Shown here piece by piece: positions 30,021 through 42,900 of a stretch of 64,000 nucleotides of DNA. Source of the DNA: Ditylenchus dipsaci (taxonomy: Eukaryota > Nematoda > Chromadorea > Rhabditida > Anguinidae); NCBI GenBank assembly GCA_004194705.1, contig SADC01001329.1:372001-436000 (forward strand), in the 5' to 3' direction. A program made the position numbers and the translations under genes. Every line of letters starts with the position of its first letter. Within the stretch, counting starts at the first letter, position 1. The notes under the pieces were generated by a model. That model had not been told where the DNA came from. It saw nothing but the letters and a program-made list of their open reading frames with translations, and did no database searches.

Positions 30021-31976
30021 TCTAATACTACTAAAATCCATCTGTCTGCCTGTGTGTCTGTCTGTCTCGCCTCTTCGTTTGAATTGATTTTTTTCTCGAC
30101 ATGAAATTTGAAATTTTTGTTTTTAGTTGCTTTGTGCTCTCAAGTGTAATTATTTATTTCTTCTTATTTTTTCGTGTGCTTTTTGTCTGGTTTTATATTT
30201 TATTGTTTCAGTGCTCGAATCTCGCGTATGTGGCTCTATGGCTGAAGCGTATCAAAACGACCGCTACGATGGATCGAAATGTACTTTCCGTCATGTTCGC
30301 TCCCTTTATTTATCCTACTTAATAGTATTACAGGTATCGACTCTTACCGATGTGGTTCTGCTGCTGGATTTACCGAAATGACTGCTATGATAAATCGAAA
30401 CGTACGTTTCATTATAGTTGCTCCTTTAACTGTTCTTACTCGACTCTATTACAGGTATCGACTCTTACTGATGTGGTTCTGCTGCTGGACGTATCAAAAC
30501 GACTGCCACGATGGATCGACACGTACGTTCCATTATGGTTGCTTTTTTAATTGTTCTTACTCGACTCTATTACAGGTATTGACTCTTACCGGTGTGGTTC
30601 TGCTGCTGTACGTTTCGAAACGACTGCTACAATGAATCGAAAGGTACGTTTTGTTATGGTTGCTTTCTTTGTTGTTCTTACTCAATGATATTCAGGTATC
30701 GGCTCTTACTGATGTGGTTCTTCCGCTGGACGTACCGATAACATAGCTACGATGGATCGAAACGTACGTTTTGTTATGGTTGCTTTCTTTGTTGTTCTTA
30801 CTCAATAACATAACAGGTATAAAATCTTACCGATGTGTTTCTGCTGGTGGAACGTACCGAAACGACTTCGAAGATGAATCGGAACGTACGTTTGTTCTTA
30901 GTTGCTCCCGTTTTTCTTCTTACTTGATGTTATTACAGATATCGACTCTTGCCTATGTGATTCAGTTGCTGGAACGTTCCTAAACGACTGCTACGGCGGA
31001 TCAAAAAGTATGTTCCGTCATGGTTGCTCCCGTTATTGTTCTTATTCAATGCTATTACAGGTATCAAATTTTGCTGATGTGCTCCTGTGGCTGAAACGTA
31101 CCAAAAGACAGCTATGGCAAATCGAAACGTACGTTCTGTTTTGCTTGCTTTCGTTATTGTTCTTACTTGATGTTATCACAGGTATCAACTGTTTCCGATG
31201 TGGTTCTTCTGCCAAAGCGTATCGAAATGACTGTGACAGTAAATCGATACGTGAGTTTCGTTATACTTGCTTCTTATATTGTTCTCACTTGATGCTATTA
31301 CAGGTATCAACTCTTGCCTTTGTAGATATGTGGCTGGAGCGTACCGAAGCGTATGTTTTCTCATGGTTGCTCCGTTCACTGTTTTTACTCAATGATATTA
31401 CAGGTATCGACTCTTGCTTCTTCTGTTGAAGCGTACCGAAATGACTGCTATGTCGCATCGAAACGTACGTTCCGTTATCGTTGCTTCCTTCATTGATCTC
31501 ATTCAATGCTGTGACAAGAATCAACTATTGCCGGCGTAGTTTTGCTGCTGGAGCGTACCGAAACGACTCAGGCGATGGACCGGAACGTACGCTTCGTCAT
31601 GGTTGCTCTTTTCATTGTTCTCACTCAATGGTATTACAGGAATCAAGTATCGACTTTCTGTTATTTCTTTTAGAAGTTTTGACTTATCGAATCGTGACGT
31701 TAATCCTGTCATGGCTTTTAACTGTGCGCTATCACTTCTTTTATGCATCTTATCTCTACGCGAACCTCCCTACTTTCATGCTTTTTCTTCCACAAGCTAT
31801 TCTTACGCAACATACTTCTATGCAAATATTTCCACGCAAACCGCTCGCACAGAACCTGCTCATACGTAATTAATTTCTGTTGTGTCATGAGCTTATCTGA
31901 ACTGTGCCTCTATTGCTGCGAAAAGCTGTAACTACAGCAATATCTGCGGCCCGAAGGGCCGCGACAAGTAAACTAG
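30021..31976 (+). mobile_element. Non-autonomous Helitron, 1956 bp, with tandem repeats
   Basis: The left end is TCTAATACTACTAAAATCC; the right end is CTAG, 11 bases downstream of a GC hairpin (31946-31962, GCGGCCC-GAA-GGGCCGC). It lies exactly between A and T with no target duplication, as Helitrons do. The empty site is visible in the surrounding MITE. The interior carries about 12 tandem copies of a roughly 120-base unit from 30210 to 31655. No Rep/helicase is encoded. Confidence 0.9.
30210..31655 (+). repeat. About 12 tandem copies of a 120-base unit inside the Helitron
   Basis: Each unit contains 'TATTACAGGTATCGACTC', 'GATGTGGTTCTGCTGCTGGA', 'CGAAACGACTGCTACGATGG' and 'ATCGAAACGTACGTT'. 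The units differ by substitutions, small indels and one truncated copy near 31340. A pyrimidine-rich TTACAG and a GTACGT bracket about 70 bases in every copy, looking like splice sites. Open frames across the array reflect the repeat, not a proven protein. Confidence 0.8.
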
Positions 31977-32431
31977 TACACCCCTAAAGTTCGTTCCCGC
32001 CTTCGGTCCGACATTTTTGTTAACCTGATTTCTGAAATGTTATGCCAAATCTGATTCGTCAGCCTAGTAGGAAATACCGCAAGGATTCTGATTTTACCGA
32101 TTGTTTTTGCAATCGACAAAAGTTTTAACAGTAAGACCCGCGACTTACATTATAAAATACACCTTTTTAAGATTTAGCTGTATCTTATGGAGAGCGTCAC
32201 GGGTCTTACTGGCAAAACTTTTGTCGATTACAAAAACGATTGGTAAAATCGGAATCCTTGCAGTATTTCTGACTAGACTGACAAATCACATTTGGCAAAA
32301 ACATTTCAGAAATCAGGTTAAAAAAAGTGTCGGACCCAAGGCGGGAACGAACTTTAGGGTGCATCTTATAGAGAGCGTCGACTGTACAAACACAATTTTA
32401 CAGCCACATATGTCTGCAAAAGGACATTCTT

Positions 32432-35400
32432 TTAATGTTGCTGATATTCAGCGTCGATGAGCTTGGCAATAGTGTTGAGCTGAATATTGCTAGAAAAATA
32501 TTAAAATTAACCAATTCTAGTTTTGATTTTTTAGCAGAGGCTCTACCTGGTACCCTCATAAATTGTGCCTTGAAGAGAAATTTAATTAAAACTAGAAAAT
32601 TTGTAAAAAGTAGGAGAAAAGTCTACCTATTTTGCAGTCACGATAAAACTTTTCTATAAAGTATACTTTTCATTTGAAAAGCGTAACAATAAATTGGATT
32701 TTACCTACGCCATATTCCTTGGTAAATCCAACGCCACCCCTTCAAAATTTCAATAACTTTCGGTAGAAAGTATAAAATATTCTTACATTAGTTCCACACA
32801 TCTTCTATAAAAAATTAGCGGTCAGTTTTAAAAACAGGATTTATGCTGTAATATATGCTGTGATTACCCTCCCAAAAATTGACAAAATGTACTATTTTCA
32901 AACGATATAATGCCTAGGCTTGTAAGCTTACAAAAAGTCTCAAAAATTTAGAGCATCGATCAGTCCAACCCATTGTTGCTGGAAATTGTCAGATCAGACG
33001 AGTTAGAGACTTTAAGACAGAAACCGAGATTCCGGAATTTTGCTTAAAACATTTTTTGGGAAAAACATTTTCCCAGTAAAAATAATAGCTTAAATTTTAG
33101 GCCGCTACTTTTTATTCCTCTATCCATCTACTCTTTCAATGATTTTTTTATTGACTTTCGACCCTGAATCCCGGTTTTATTGACATACCGGGGTCTAAAT
33201 TTTAAATGCAAATGAGAAAGTAAGTCAAGAAAAAAATTATAAACATTTTGAAGTAATTTAGCTGGCCTCCGTGAATTCGAAAAGGTTAAATTTCTTTGGC
33301 CATGGTAGTACGGCAACGGTTCGTTATAAGCAGACTATGGGCTCACAAGTAACGAAAATAAAATGACATGTTGGGTTAAGGGAAATGGGAAATATGGTTA
33401 TCTTGAATACATCTTGTCGTGTTCGGGAAGGGGTTTTGTTAAAGCATGTTGTAAAGTTTACCCAGAAACTTTAGATGCCACATTAGAAGAATAAAGCTTA
33501 GAGATGGCAGCTTCTTTGATGTACGGCAAATTGGACTCTTTTAGACGAGCGGCATTGTACACCAACAACCGAGCTGCCTCGATCTCGCATGCAAGATCAG
33601 CCAGCTGGTGTTGAACCCCCTAAATGAGCAAAAAGCTGACTAGATCACTAACGCAAGAACCAGTGAAATTGCCTGGAAATCAATTAATCTTGAGCCAAAC
33701 TGCTTTCTTTGCTGTGTGTAGGGCACTGTTAAATCCATACATCCTTGAGCAAGCCCTGAAACAATGGCTCACCATAAATATTACGGTTGCCAAATTCCAT
33801 TGGGATTGTGAAGCGGAGATTTCTTCGGGGGATTCCACAAAATTCGCGACAAAGTAGGAAAAAAAATATGAATTTAAGATTGAAAACATCGAATTTTATC
33901 GACCAATAAGTTATTGCGACATTATGACGTAAAATTTCAACCTAAAATTCCATTTTGACCGAAAATAAAAGAAATCAGAAGAGGCAAATAAACTTCAAAC
34001 TAATTCTGCTTCAGAAATTTCAATCGAAGTATAAAATCGTCATGCTTCGTTGTGAGACAGCTTTTTTAGTAAATTGCACTACTTATGTTTATGCTCGATT
34101 TTTATTTACCGCGAAACTTCATGGGATTGTCTGGAGAATTACCCGTTTCACATCCCTAAGATATATTATCATGCAAAAGCTTAGAGTCATACCGATCATT
34201 TGGGCACCAATGCCTATTCTACCAGCATTCAAGCATTCTATTGCCATTTTGTACCCTAAAAGTTATTACTTATACAAAATTAAAAAATATTATGATACAC
34301 CTTTTCCAAAATCTCCTAATATAGCTGACTTAGGTACGCGAACATTGTCAAAGTAAACTAAATTACGTTGGTTAACAAAAAAATTTTAAACTATGAATTA
34401 GCAGTCCACCTGGACATGTTGAGCTAGCACGGATACCTATGAAATCACTTTATTTATTGCACAATCAAACTGACTGAAAAATACCCAGTTTGTCTTCTGG
34501 CTTGCCCACACTTACTCCTGGCTGATCTCGGTCAACTAAAAGTCAACGAAGAAATATGCCGAAAATAAAGTTGCTGTTATTTTTAACAACTAACCTAAGA
34601 AACAAGTAATTCCTCGATAGCATTTGCTTGGATTGGCATTTGCCATTACCTTAAAAAAACCTTTAGTTTCAAAAAATATTAACGACGTGAAACTACAGAC
34701 CAGAAAGAATTTGGCATGTCTTAAATATTATAGTCAATACTTTTGCTTTTGTGTATGAAAAAAATTAAATTTACCCTGCGTTAGTTATCCACAATTTATT
34801 GCCCGTAATCAAGTAATCATCGCCATCTTCCTTGGCAACAGTCTGTAGAACAAAATAGATGAAATTCTTTCATGCGAAAAATAAACAACATACTTTAAGG
34901 GCAAATGCATCTGATCCACTGCTTTCTTCTGACAAGCAAAATGCTCCAAGCTACAAAAGAAATTCATGGATTTTTCCCCAAAATATTTTATCAGGGCAGT
35001 CGCGATAGAGGTGTTAGTGGAAAGCGATTGTAATGTAAAGCGATTTTACGATAATTGCAATAGAGGACGCATATTTTACAATTTTATACCAATCAGACCT
35101 CAAACCTTATCGGGCAAAACTTTTTAAAGTATTTAAAAGACCTTTTTCCATCTAATTTTCTTCCTATTTTTTGCATCTAAAAACTGCAATTTTCTGATTA
35201 AATGCAAAAAAATTATCAAAAACGTCAAAAAGGTCTCCCTGCGGTCTGGGTGGGTCCGCGACAATTCGCCTCCGGGACAATTCGCCTCCCGGACAATTCG
35301 CCTCCGGGCCGATTCGCCTCCCGGGACAATTTGCCTCCAGGGACAATTCGCCTCCAGGACAATTCGCCTCCGGGTCAATTCGCCTCCAGGGACAATTCGC

Positions 35401-38400
35401 CTCCAGGACAATTCGCCTCCGGTACAAAAAAAGTAGTATAAGTAATTTTTGAAAAGTCACAGTCAACATACCACATTCAAACCCTCATTTTCGAGGTGAA
35501 ATTGTGTGGTAAATCCTGTTTGATAGGACCGAAACCGCGATTTCACCCATCCGGACCCCAAACCCAGGGTAGGTACCTTCAGGTCAGGTGTATGTTCACG
35601 TGGATGGCCTGAAAAATTTGAAAAAAAATTAAATCGAAAACCAACCATGCTATCAAATGTAAATTTTGAGTTCACTGAAGCGATCCCCAAATTGGACGTA
35701 GGTATCCCTTGTCCAGGTGTATTCTCATTTACGGGCGTTAAGCGAATCGATCCACACCAAACTGATCCATACCGAATTGGTCCACACACGAAATGGTCCA
35801 CACTTTTCAAATTCGTACATTTTGAAAAATTTTGTAGTCTGAACCGACCAAACCAAGTGGTCGTCCACTTGGAGCAATTTTTTTTTCACTTTTTTGGGTT
35901 CCAAAACCTATTTTCTGCACTAACTCGGGAATGCTGAAGATGGTTTGATAGCGGTAAAATGCCGTTTTGTAAGCTATTTTCTAGTTTTGGCAAGTTCAAT
36001 TATTTCCCAATAACTAAAAAATACCATACAAAACCTTCTTTTACTATTATTGAACCATCTTCAGCATGCCTGAATCAGTCCAGAAAACAGGTTTCGGAAT
36101 ATGAAAAACGTAAAAAAAATTTGCACCAAATTGACGACCACTTGATTCTGTTGTACTCAGATAGTGTAGTGTTACCCGGATAGTAATATTTTCGTCTTGT
36201 TAAGAACTTTTAAAATTTAAAATGTTTTTCTATGATCCAACTTTAGTTCTACTGAATAATTCATGCACTAACTAAACCATGTGGTCGTCCACTTGGATCA
36301 AAAGAAAGGCAGCTAAAGTTGGTTATAGCCTGATAAATTTTGAAGTCAAATAATTGTTGTCTCTATTATCTGAGCAGGGTAAGAATGCCCTTATGAACAG
36401 GGAGCAATTGTCCATTATATACAGGTTTCCGGTGAATACGTAGTATAAAATTCAATTTAAAAAAGAGATGCAACACCAAACACACGACGTGGGTATCCAC
36501 TTGGTTCATATGAGTGTCCATTTGGTCAAATGTTTGTCAGTTTATCTAAACCATCTAAATCTGAGATATTATATATAACTAGCTGTTTTGATGAACGTAT
36601 CTAAAATCTGAGTAACTTTAGTGGCTGAATTTTTTGTGACTAGCTGGAGACCTCCATGATCCAAGCGGACCATCTAAATGAACCATGTGGACAACAACAT
36701 GAGAAAATTAGGGTGATCCGGTGATGGATTGACAGAAAAGTTCAAAAAATGATTCGAATACAACTACAACATTACCTTAACTGCAAAAATAAAAACTAAG
36801 AATAAGCTTATTGTTCGTGGAGTGAACTGACAGACTGAGCAGGAAATAAAAAATGTAATTGGAGGCGAATTGTCCCGGGAGGCGAATTGTCCCAGGAGGC
36901 GAATTGGATAATATTTAATTTTGCCCGTAGAATTGTGAAAAATGCCCGTAGAATATTTAATTTTGCCCGTAGATTTTTTTTGCCCGTAGAATTGTGAAAA
37001 ATGCCCGTAGAATTGTGAAAAATGCCCGTAGAATTATTGTTCCACACATACGTAAAGGATGTTCGTAAAGTCATGTTGAGCTTTTTAGATATGTCTCTCC
37101 GTGAAGTTACCGGTCAAAGAAAGGACAAGCCTGCTCTCGTCTACACGCAAGTGGTCAAGTTCGAAGGTGAGGAAGCAGAAAGCGAACTTCAGCGGTGGAA
37201 GTATAGCGAGCGCAGCATTTGGGCGACGAATCGTTGGTCTTTGTAAGTTATCCCTTGATCATAGGTTCTGAATCTGCTTAAGGCACATCCATTCTTTTTA
37301 GGAAAAGAAAATCTATCGTCCGTAAGCATAATCTGGAGAACTATGAATGCTCTGTATCAAGAAAGAAGGGATGCACCTGCCCTGCGAAGCTCAGAATTCG
37401 GTGGCAAGTCACAACCAAGAAATCATCGTAGAAACAACGGGGCAGCATTCGGACCACGAGTCAACATTACCAGCGATTCTCTCCCCAAAGGTCAAGCAAG
37501 TGGTGCGCCAGAAAGTGAAGGAAGGAAAAACCGCTAAGCTCATTCAGCAGGAAATGACGGTAAATTCATCACTTACTAGTCGATGGACTCTATTCTGTTT
37601 TACTTTTGTTTTAGTCGATGGAGTCCATTCAATCAGTGCCCAAGCTCCAGCAAATACAGAACTTCATGAGCTATCAGAAAAGGGGGACACCACACCGGTC
37701 ACAATCGAGCACTTAATGGAGTATGCTGCCTCAAAGATGGACATGCCTGTTGGTGCGAAGAAAGGTCTTTGCAAGCACGCGCTCCTGATCATGCGCAAAG
37801 AAGGAAGAATCGAGTTTCCGAGTCATGCCACAGCTGATCCATTGGGCAGGAAAAGAAAGAGAGGAAGGCCTAGCCAGGGCTAAATGTTCATTCAACGATG
37901 TTGTTATTGTTTCGTGATGTTTTGCTTTCTCATTGTTGTTGGTGGGAAATGAATAAAGTTAGGTTGAGTAAGACTGAAGGATCTTGCTTAATAGATCACT
38001 GAATAGATTAAAAGATCATTTTGTGTTCGCAAATTCTGCTCGAAGCTAGAAGATACATATAAAAGTGAAATCTAAAAGGCAGTTAAAGGTTTAAGAAAAC
38101 GAAAATTGCCACATAGAATTTTTTCAAAATCTACGGGCAAATTTCAAAATTCTACGGGCATTTTTCACAATTCTACGGGCAACCAAAATCTACGGGCATT
38201 TTTCACAATTCTACGGGCATTTTTCACAATTCTACGGGCAACCAAAATCTACGGGCATTTTTCACAATTCTACGGGCAAAAAAATCTACGGGCAAAATTA
38301 AATATTCTACGGGCATTTTTCACAATTCTACGGGCAAAATTAAATACCACCCAGGCGAATTGTCCTGGAGGCGAATTGTCCTGGAGGCGAATTGTCCTGG

Positions 38401-39590
38401 AGGCGAATTGTCCCGGGAGGCGAATCGGCCCGGAGGCGAATTGTCCTGGAGGCGAATTGTCCGTGTCCCGGTCTGGGTCCCTGTCTGTGGATTGCCTATA
38501 TATTGTTAGGGCCCAAACCACAGAGTGATCATGCAAAAATCTTGTTTTTGACATCACATACCAAAAAATAGTACTTAAAAAAATCGGGTAAAAAATGCGT
38601 GTCAAAATTTGACTTTAGATAAAGTTATAGCCATCTGAAATCGTCAGATCAAACTAAACTATTGCACTAAACTAACCCAGTCAGTCGAAATTTTAGTGAG
38701 ATATTTCTGCTTTTGCTCCTCCGTCCCGTGCTCCTAAAATAGGTAAATATTGTAATAGCAATTATGGAATTTGAAAACCATTATAAGTGGTGCAACGAGA
38801 GTATTTTGAACATCCACAAACACTGAAACTGACGGATCAACTTTGGCCAGTTCTTCCACTAAATAATAAAAATAATAAAAAGGCTAATAACAACTATATT
38901 AGTATGATTACCAATTAAAACAACGTTGAAAAATGAAGATCCTGGACCTCCATATTCTGTGGGAATTTCGACACCCATGAACTAATAACATTTGCGAGAT
39001 AAGAGTTTTCGATTAAACTTGGCAAAAAAACCCCGTTATTGAATGTTCCAGATATAATAGATGGATCCATTTTAGAATTTTGGTCCATTTCGCGTACAAG
39101 AGGACTAACCACATCGTGGGAAAAGCGTTTTACTGAAGACATTCTTTAAAAAAAATGATGAAACCAATAAGTGAACAAACCAGTGTCTTTTAAAGTTTGT
39201 TCCTCTTCACTAAAATAGAAATCGAAAATATTGCTTCAAAAGTTTTACAGTCGACTCTCTCCACAGTGAACCCTTGCCATTAGTGGCTAGTTTCTTATAG
39301 TGGTCAGCACAATTTTATTTATCAGAGAGGCCACACAGGAATGTCCTAACATAATATCCCACCCTCTATAGTGGCCAGATTAGCCGGACCAGAGGGTGGC
39401 CACTATGAAGGGAATCGGCTGTAGTTAAAATTTGTGAAATAAAAGATGACCTCAGTTGGGTTAGTGGAGGAGGTGCTGAATCAGTGTCCGGACGAGGAAC
39501 GGTATGACCGCCAGCAGATAGCAATCTTACACAATGAGATTTAGATACAAAAGTTGGGGCTAGGAAAGTACTGCGGACTAAAGAAAGCAT
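32432..39590 (-). CDS. ACADSB: Short/branched-chain acyl-CoA dehydrogenase, mitochondrial, 418 aa
   Basis: Twenty exons: 39590-39451, 39143-39032, 38981-38912, 38858-38779, 38733-38677, 34950-34894, 34842-34775, 34719-34701, 34649-34595, 34535-34485, 34436-34410, 34357-34301, 34255-34193, 33755-33673, 33619-33462, 32804-32787, 32739-32705, 32653-32627, 32568-32547, 32489-32432. Phases all agree and yield 418 residues (human about 432). The N-terminus is Arg/Ser-rich, a probable mitochondrial transit peptide. '[14 protein letters not shown]' is the first acyl-CoA dehydrogenase signature. '[14 protein letters not shown]' holds the expected catalytic Glu. The enzyme oxidises 2-methylbutyryl-CoA from isoleucine using FAD and passes electrons to ETF. 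The exon 14 donor is GC, not GT. The junction of exons 1 and 2 is the least certain. The 3.7-kb fifth intron holds transposons, including the MULE at 36860. Confidence 0.93.
35255..35430. repeat. Tandem GACAATTCGCCTCC array (MULE-type subterminal repeat)
   Basis: About ten copies of a 14-18-base unit 'GGGACAATTCGCCTCC'. The inverse orientation occurs at 36860-36905 and 38350-38465 at the ends of the FLYWCH element, so 35255 may be an outer or older border of that element. Confidence 0.7.
35855..36297. mobile_element. Foldback MITE with GTGGTCGTCCACTTGG ends
   Basis: Same family as 14278-14585, with ends GTGGTCGTCCACTTGGAGC and 'GTGGTCGTCCACTTGGATC'. The interior shows the 'ATGCCGTTTTGTAAGC' block. 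Lies in an ACADSB intron. Confidence 0.75.
36860..38465 (+). mobile_element. Core-deleted MULE with TTCTACGGGCA subterminal arrays
   Basis: The left arm (36860-37035) and right arm (38125-38465) are arrays of 'AATTCTACGGGCATTTTTCA' and 'GGCGAATTGTCC' units, the MULE-like terminal style. Inside is a transcription unit with the N- and C-terminal ends of a FLYWCH/MULE/SWIM transposase and an AATAAA at 37952-37957. It is inserted in the ACADSB fifth intron. Confidence 0.7.
37070..37883 (+). pseudogene. MULE transposase remnant: FLYWCH finger plus SWIM C-terminus
   Basis: The first exon ends near 37242 after '[16 protein letters not shown]'. The next starts near 37303 with '[20 protein letters not shown]' and '[12 protein letters not shown]', then one base off-frame '[11 protein letters not shown]'; together these form a FLYWCH-type Cys2His2 finger. 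'[20 protein letters not shown]' follows. After an intron (about 37562-37614) the C-terminus reads '[10 protein letters not shown]', the last part of a SWIM zinc motif, and ends '[12 protein letters not shown]', a nuclear-type basic tail. The DDE domain between is missing. One frameshift near 37420 makes a full product doubtful, although splicing could bypass it. Confidence 0.7.
39248..39421. mobile_element. pogo-type MITE (CAGTCGACTCTCTCCACAG) in ACADSB intron 1
   Basis: TA-flanked with CAGTCGACTCTCTCCACAGTG at the left and a decayed inverse ending 'CGGCTG' at the right; the 'AGTGGCCA' motifs inside pair with each other. Non-coding. Confidence 0.7.
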
Positions 39591-39959
39591 CTGAAACTCA
39601 AAAGTAGATATTCAACAACTTCACGCAAACAAGCTGAAATTGCTTGAATTCAATAACTTGAATTTGTCAACATTAAACTTTTGAAATGCCAATGCATTTT
39701 TCACAAAAAAAGAATAGCGGATCAAAGCATATTTTGACATCGGATGGTTCACTAGCGCCATTTCAGGGCAGTAAATATGCCTTTTCTTCATAACACAAAA
39801 CTATTATTAACTTCTTCAATCAATGTACTTTACATTGTATCGTCTGAAGAGACTCTAAAGTTCATCCATTTCTATAGAAAACACTTTATTGCTCTTTCAA
39901 ATTTTGGCGTTTTGCTTCAAAATACTTTGGCTGTATATCGATTAGAATGTTGGTAATCC

Positions 39960-42900
39960 GAATTTTTGACATCTGGCAAAATGTTCGATTCGCACAAATG
40001 TAATTGGCAAAATGTCAAACTGGCAAAACGCCAAACTGGGACAGTGTCACTCGGAAAACGAAGAACTCGCACAAAAAGTAATTCGAATTTGGATAACTCG
40101 TGAAAAAGTAGTTTGAATTGCTTGTTTTTTGTGCAATTTACTTCTGAGAACTATTTTTTTAGTCACATCAATATTTGGCACCTGCAATATTTTCATTTTA
40201 CGAGCTTCTATCTCATATCAAAGCTATAAAAAAGTTTATTTACAGATTTTGATGGATCACTCTAGCGATGAGGAAATTAATGTATTTGGCGATTCGAGCG
40301 ATGACGACCTGCTGGTGTCTAATGAACCTCACCAAGCTCTGCAAGTGGATGGGCACGCTGACTTCCGAGATCTTTTAAGTGGACAAACAAATCGAGAGCT
40401 TTGCAAATCTATCGAAGGGGCTCAGATCAGATTCATCCGAAGCGAAAGAAAACAGCTGATAATGGTTTATGAAGGTATTTCTTTGTTCATTTATTGAAAT
40501 TATGATCGAAATTTTTGAGGCTACAAGATGTATCAGAAGGCAGTGGTAGATGTGTTTGGAACAAGTAGAGATATTTTGCACACTGAAGTGACTTTTTACT
40601 GCCGGGTGCCGAAATGCCAGAAGAAAGTTTGGACGAAGATTCAAGTTGGATCAACCGTGCAGAATACGTTCGCGAGTCAACCAGAGGACATAATCATGAC
40701 GGAGATCCCTTGCAAGTAGAAGTTGATGTCACTGTGGACAAGGCGTTGAAAATGGCTTTCCTTAATCCTATGGTGAGAGTTAGAATTTGTCACGTAAGAT
40801 ATTTTTTTAATTTCTAGGCTACGAACCGTTCTATTATTGCTGCAGCCACAGAAGGTATTTCTGATGAAGTTCGCTTTGCGCTTGACATAGACAAACTGAG
40901 TCATCGTTTAAGCCTGGTCAAGATGGTTTGTTTCGTTGCGCATTACTCTGTTTCATTATTTTCCAGTACTTTTAGAAGCTCTTTCCAGAAGGCAGCACTG
41001 ATCCTTCCAACTTGAGAATACCTGATCTCTGGCGGACGCATGTTGATGGTTCTCCTTTTGTGATGTTCGACTCTGAAGAAGAAACTGGGCAAAAACGCAT
41101 GATCATAATGTCATCACTCTACATGCTGGATGTCCGTTTTCATTTTTTTATTCAAAACTTCTAATGATGGTTTGCAGAAGTTTTCCCAGAGTAGCTCTAT
41201 AGCAGGAGATGGTACTTTCTATAGCCGACCAGTTGGATGGCGCCAAGTCTATGCATGGCATCTTCGTCTTCGAAATACCTTTGTGCCTGCTGTTGTTGTC
41301 TTTATGGGGGATAGAACGGAAAATACGTATTCTGAAATGCTTCGAGTTATAGCCGAAATAATACGCCAGAACTTTAGTCGAGAATGGAATGTGTTGCATG
41401 TGATGACTGATTATGAACCAGCCATACGACTTGCAGTTTTCAAACATTTTGGAGGTAAATAAATTTTTCAAATACTTACTTATTTTCCTTACTTGTTTAA
41501 GGCAGAGTCAATCACCTCTCCTGCTATTTTCACTTCTCATACTGCATTACGAAGAAGCTGAAAAAATTGAAGCTCAAGAAGAAAAGCGACAGAGAAGCTC
41601 CTTTCTGTCAGTTCATTCGACAATTTCGGATCTTGCCTCTTCTTCCAGTCAATCAAGTTATGGCCGCTTTCGCTGATCTGACAAATTTTACGCTACCGCA
41701 TAGAAATCAATTTGCGGAAGTACCACGTCTACAAGAATTTTTCGACTACATGCGTCTGGTAAATTTATGATCGGAGATTTTGATTGACTTGAAGATTTTA
41801 GACGTGGATTGGAGGCCTAAGAAGAAACGGAGAAGCTTTTTCGCCACGATTTCCGATAAGAATCTGGAACCACAATTCTTCACTTATGCAGGACAATCCG
41901 AAGACAACTAGCGTACTCGAATCGTGGCACAGGACTATAAATGCAGAGCTAAGAAAGCGACGAGCTCACAAGTATTGGTCGATTCATTGTATTGTCCGCG
42001 ATGAATTATACAAGTTTTTTGCCTTTTTCTACAGTTTTTTTTATTCAATATTTTAGTTGCGCACTCAAGAAACCGTTATCTCAGACTTTTTTCTGTTCTT
42101 GATCGAAGTGCTCAAAGGAGACCAGCTCTACAAGGAATTCCTGTGTTACAAAGAGCCGTCAATGATTTCGATTCCAATCAAGTGAACATGAGTCTTGCCA
42201 GAATAACTGAAGCTGCCTACTCCAATCGATGGAACCGTCCAACAAGTTTAAAAAATGGTGAGTTTTCCACGTGAAATTTTCAATTCCCAGTTATAAATAA
42301 TATATTGTGGTATATATAGGTGGTATCGCTCAGCAACAGCCTGTGGCCATAAATGTGCCCGGAATTAATCAAAATCTTGCAAATCGTCGAAGAGGTTGGT
42401 TCAATGCTCCAATAATTCAAAGAAATGCTCTTGTGCCTTACGATAAGCCGGAATTACAAGACCAAAGGATAAATTAAAATAGGAATTTTTGATGAACATG
42501 TTATAGTTGTCTCGTTACAGAATTGTCAGTTTTGATATTAGGAATAAAATTGTCGGGTGAAATTTCAATTATTCGGGTATTGTTTGGATGTCACAACTTA
42601 ACGCTAGATTTTTAATATTTACTGGTTGAAAAATACTCCGGCATGCCGGATTAATAAAGGTTTTACGGTAATGGTAGCTATATTTTTACAACTAAGTAGA
42701 CGATTAAAAGCGATCAAAAGTTATTATCGATGTTTAACAATACAGTCAATTGGTATTAGAAACAAGCACACTCCAGTTTTTACACCCTTAAAAACATTAA
42801 TGCTCTCTGTTTCGCTCACTTTATGTAAAACTAATAAAACGCTTGTGATAAAAATGATATTCGAGTGACGCTCACTCGAAAAATAAGCTTTGCGAGTCAA

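Larger units (their letters stand above)
30000..32384. mobile_element. pogo-type MITE (CAGTCGACGCTCTCTATAA) interrupted by a Helitron
   Basis: Left end CAGTCGACGCTCTCTATAA; right end is the inverse, flanked by TA. Removing the Helitron at 30021-31976 restores a continuous MITE: 'CTCTATAATA' rejoins 'TACACCCCTAAAG', which matches the element's own right arm read in reverse. Same family as 376-810 and others. Confidence 0.85.

Noticed and set aside
30101..31873. Long overlapping open frames on both strands of 30.1-31.9 kb
   Set aside because: They run across about 12 tandem repeats of a Helitron; the repeat period and lack of stops explain them. No domain was recognised.
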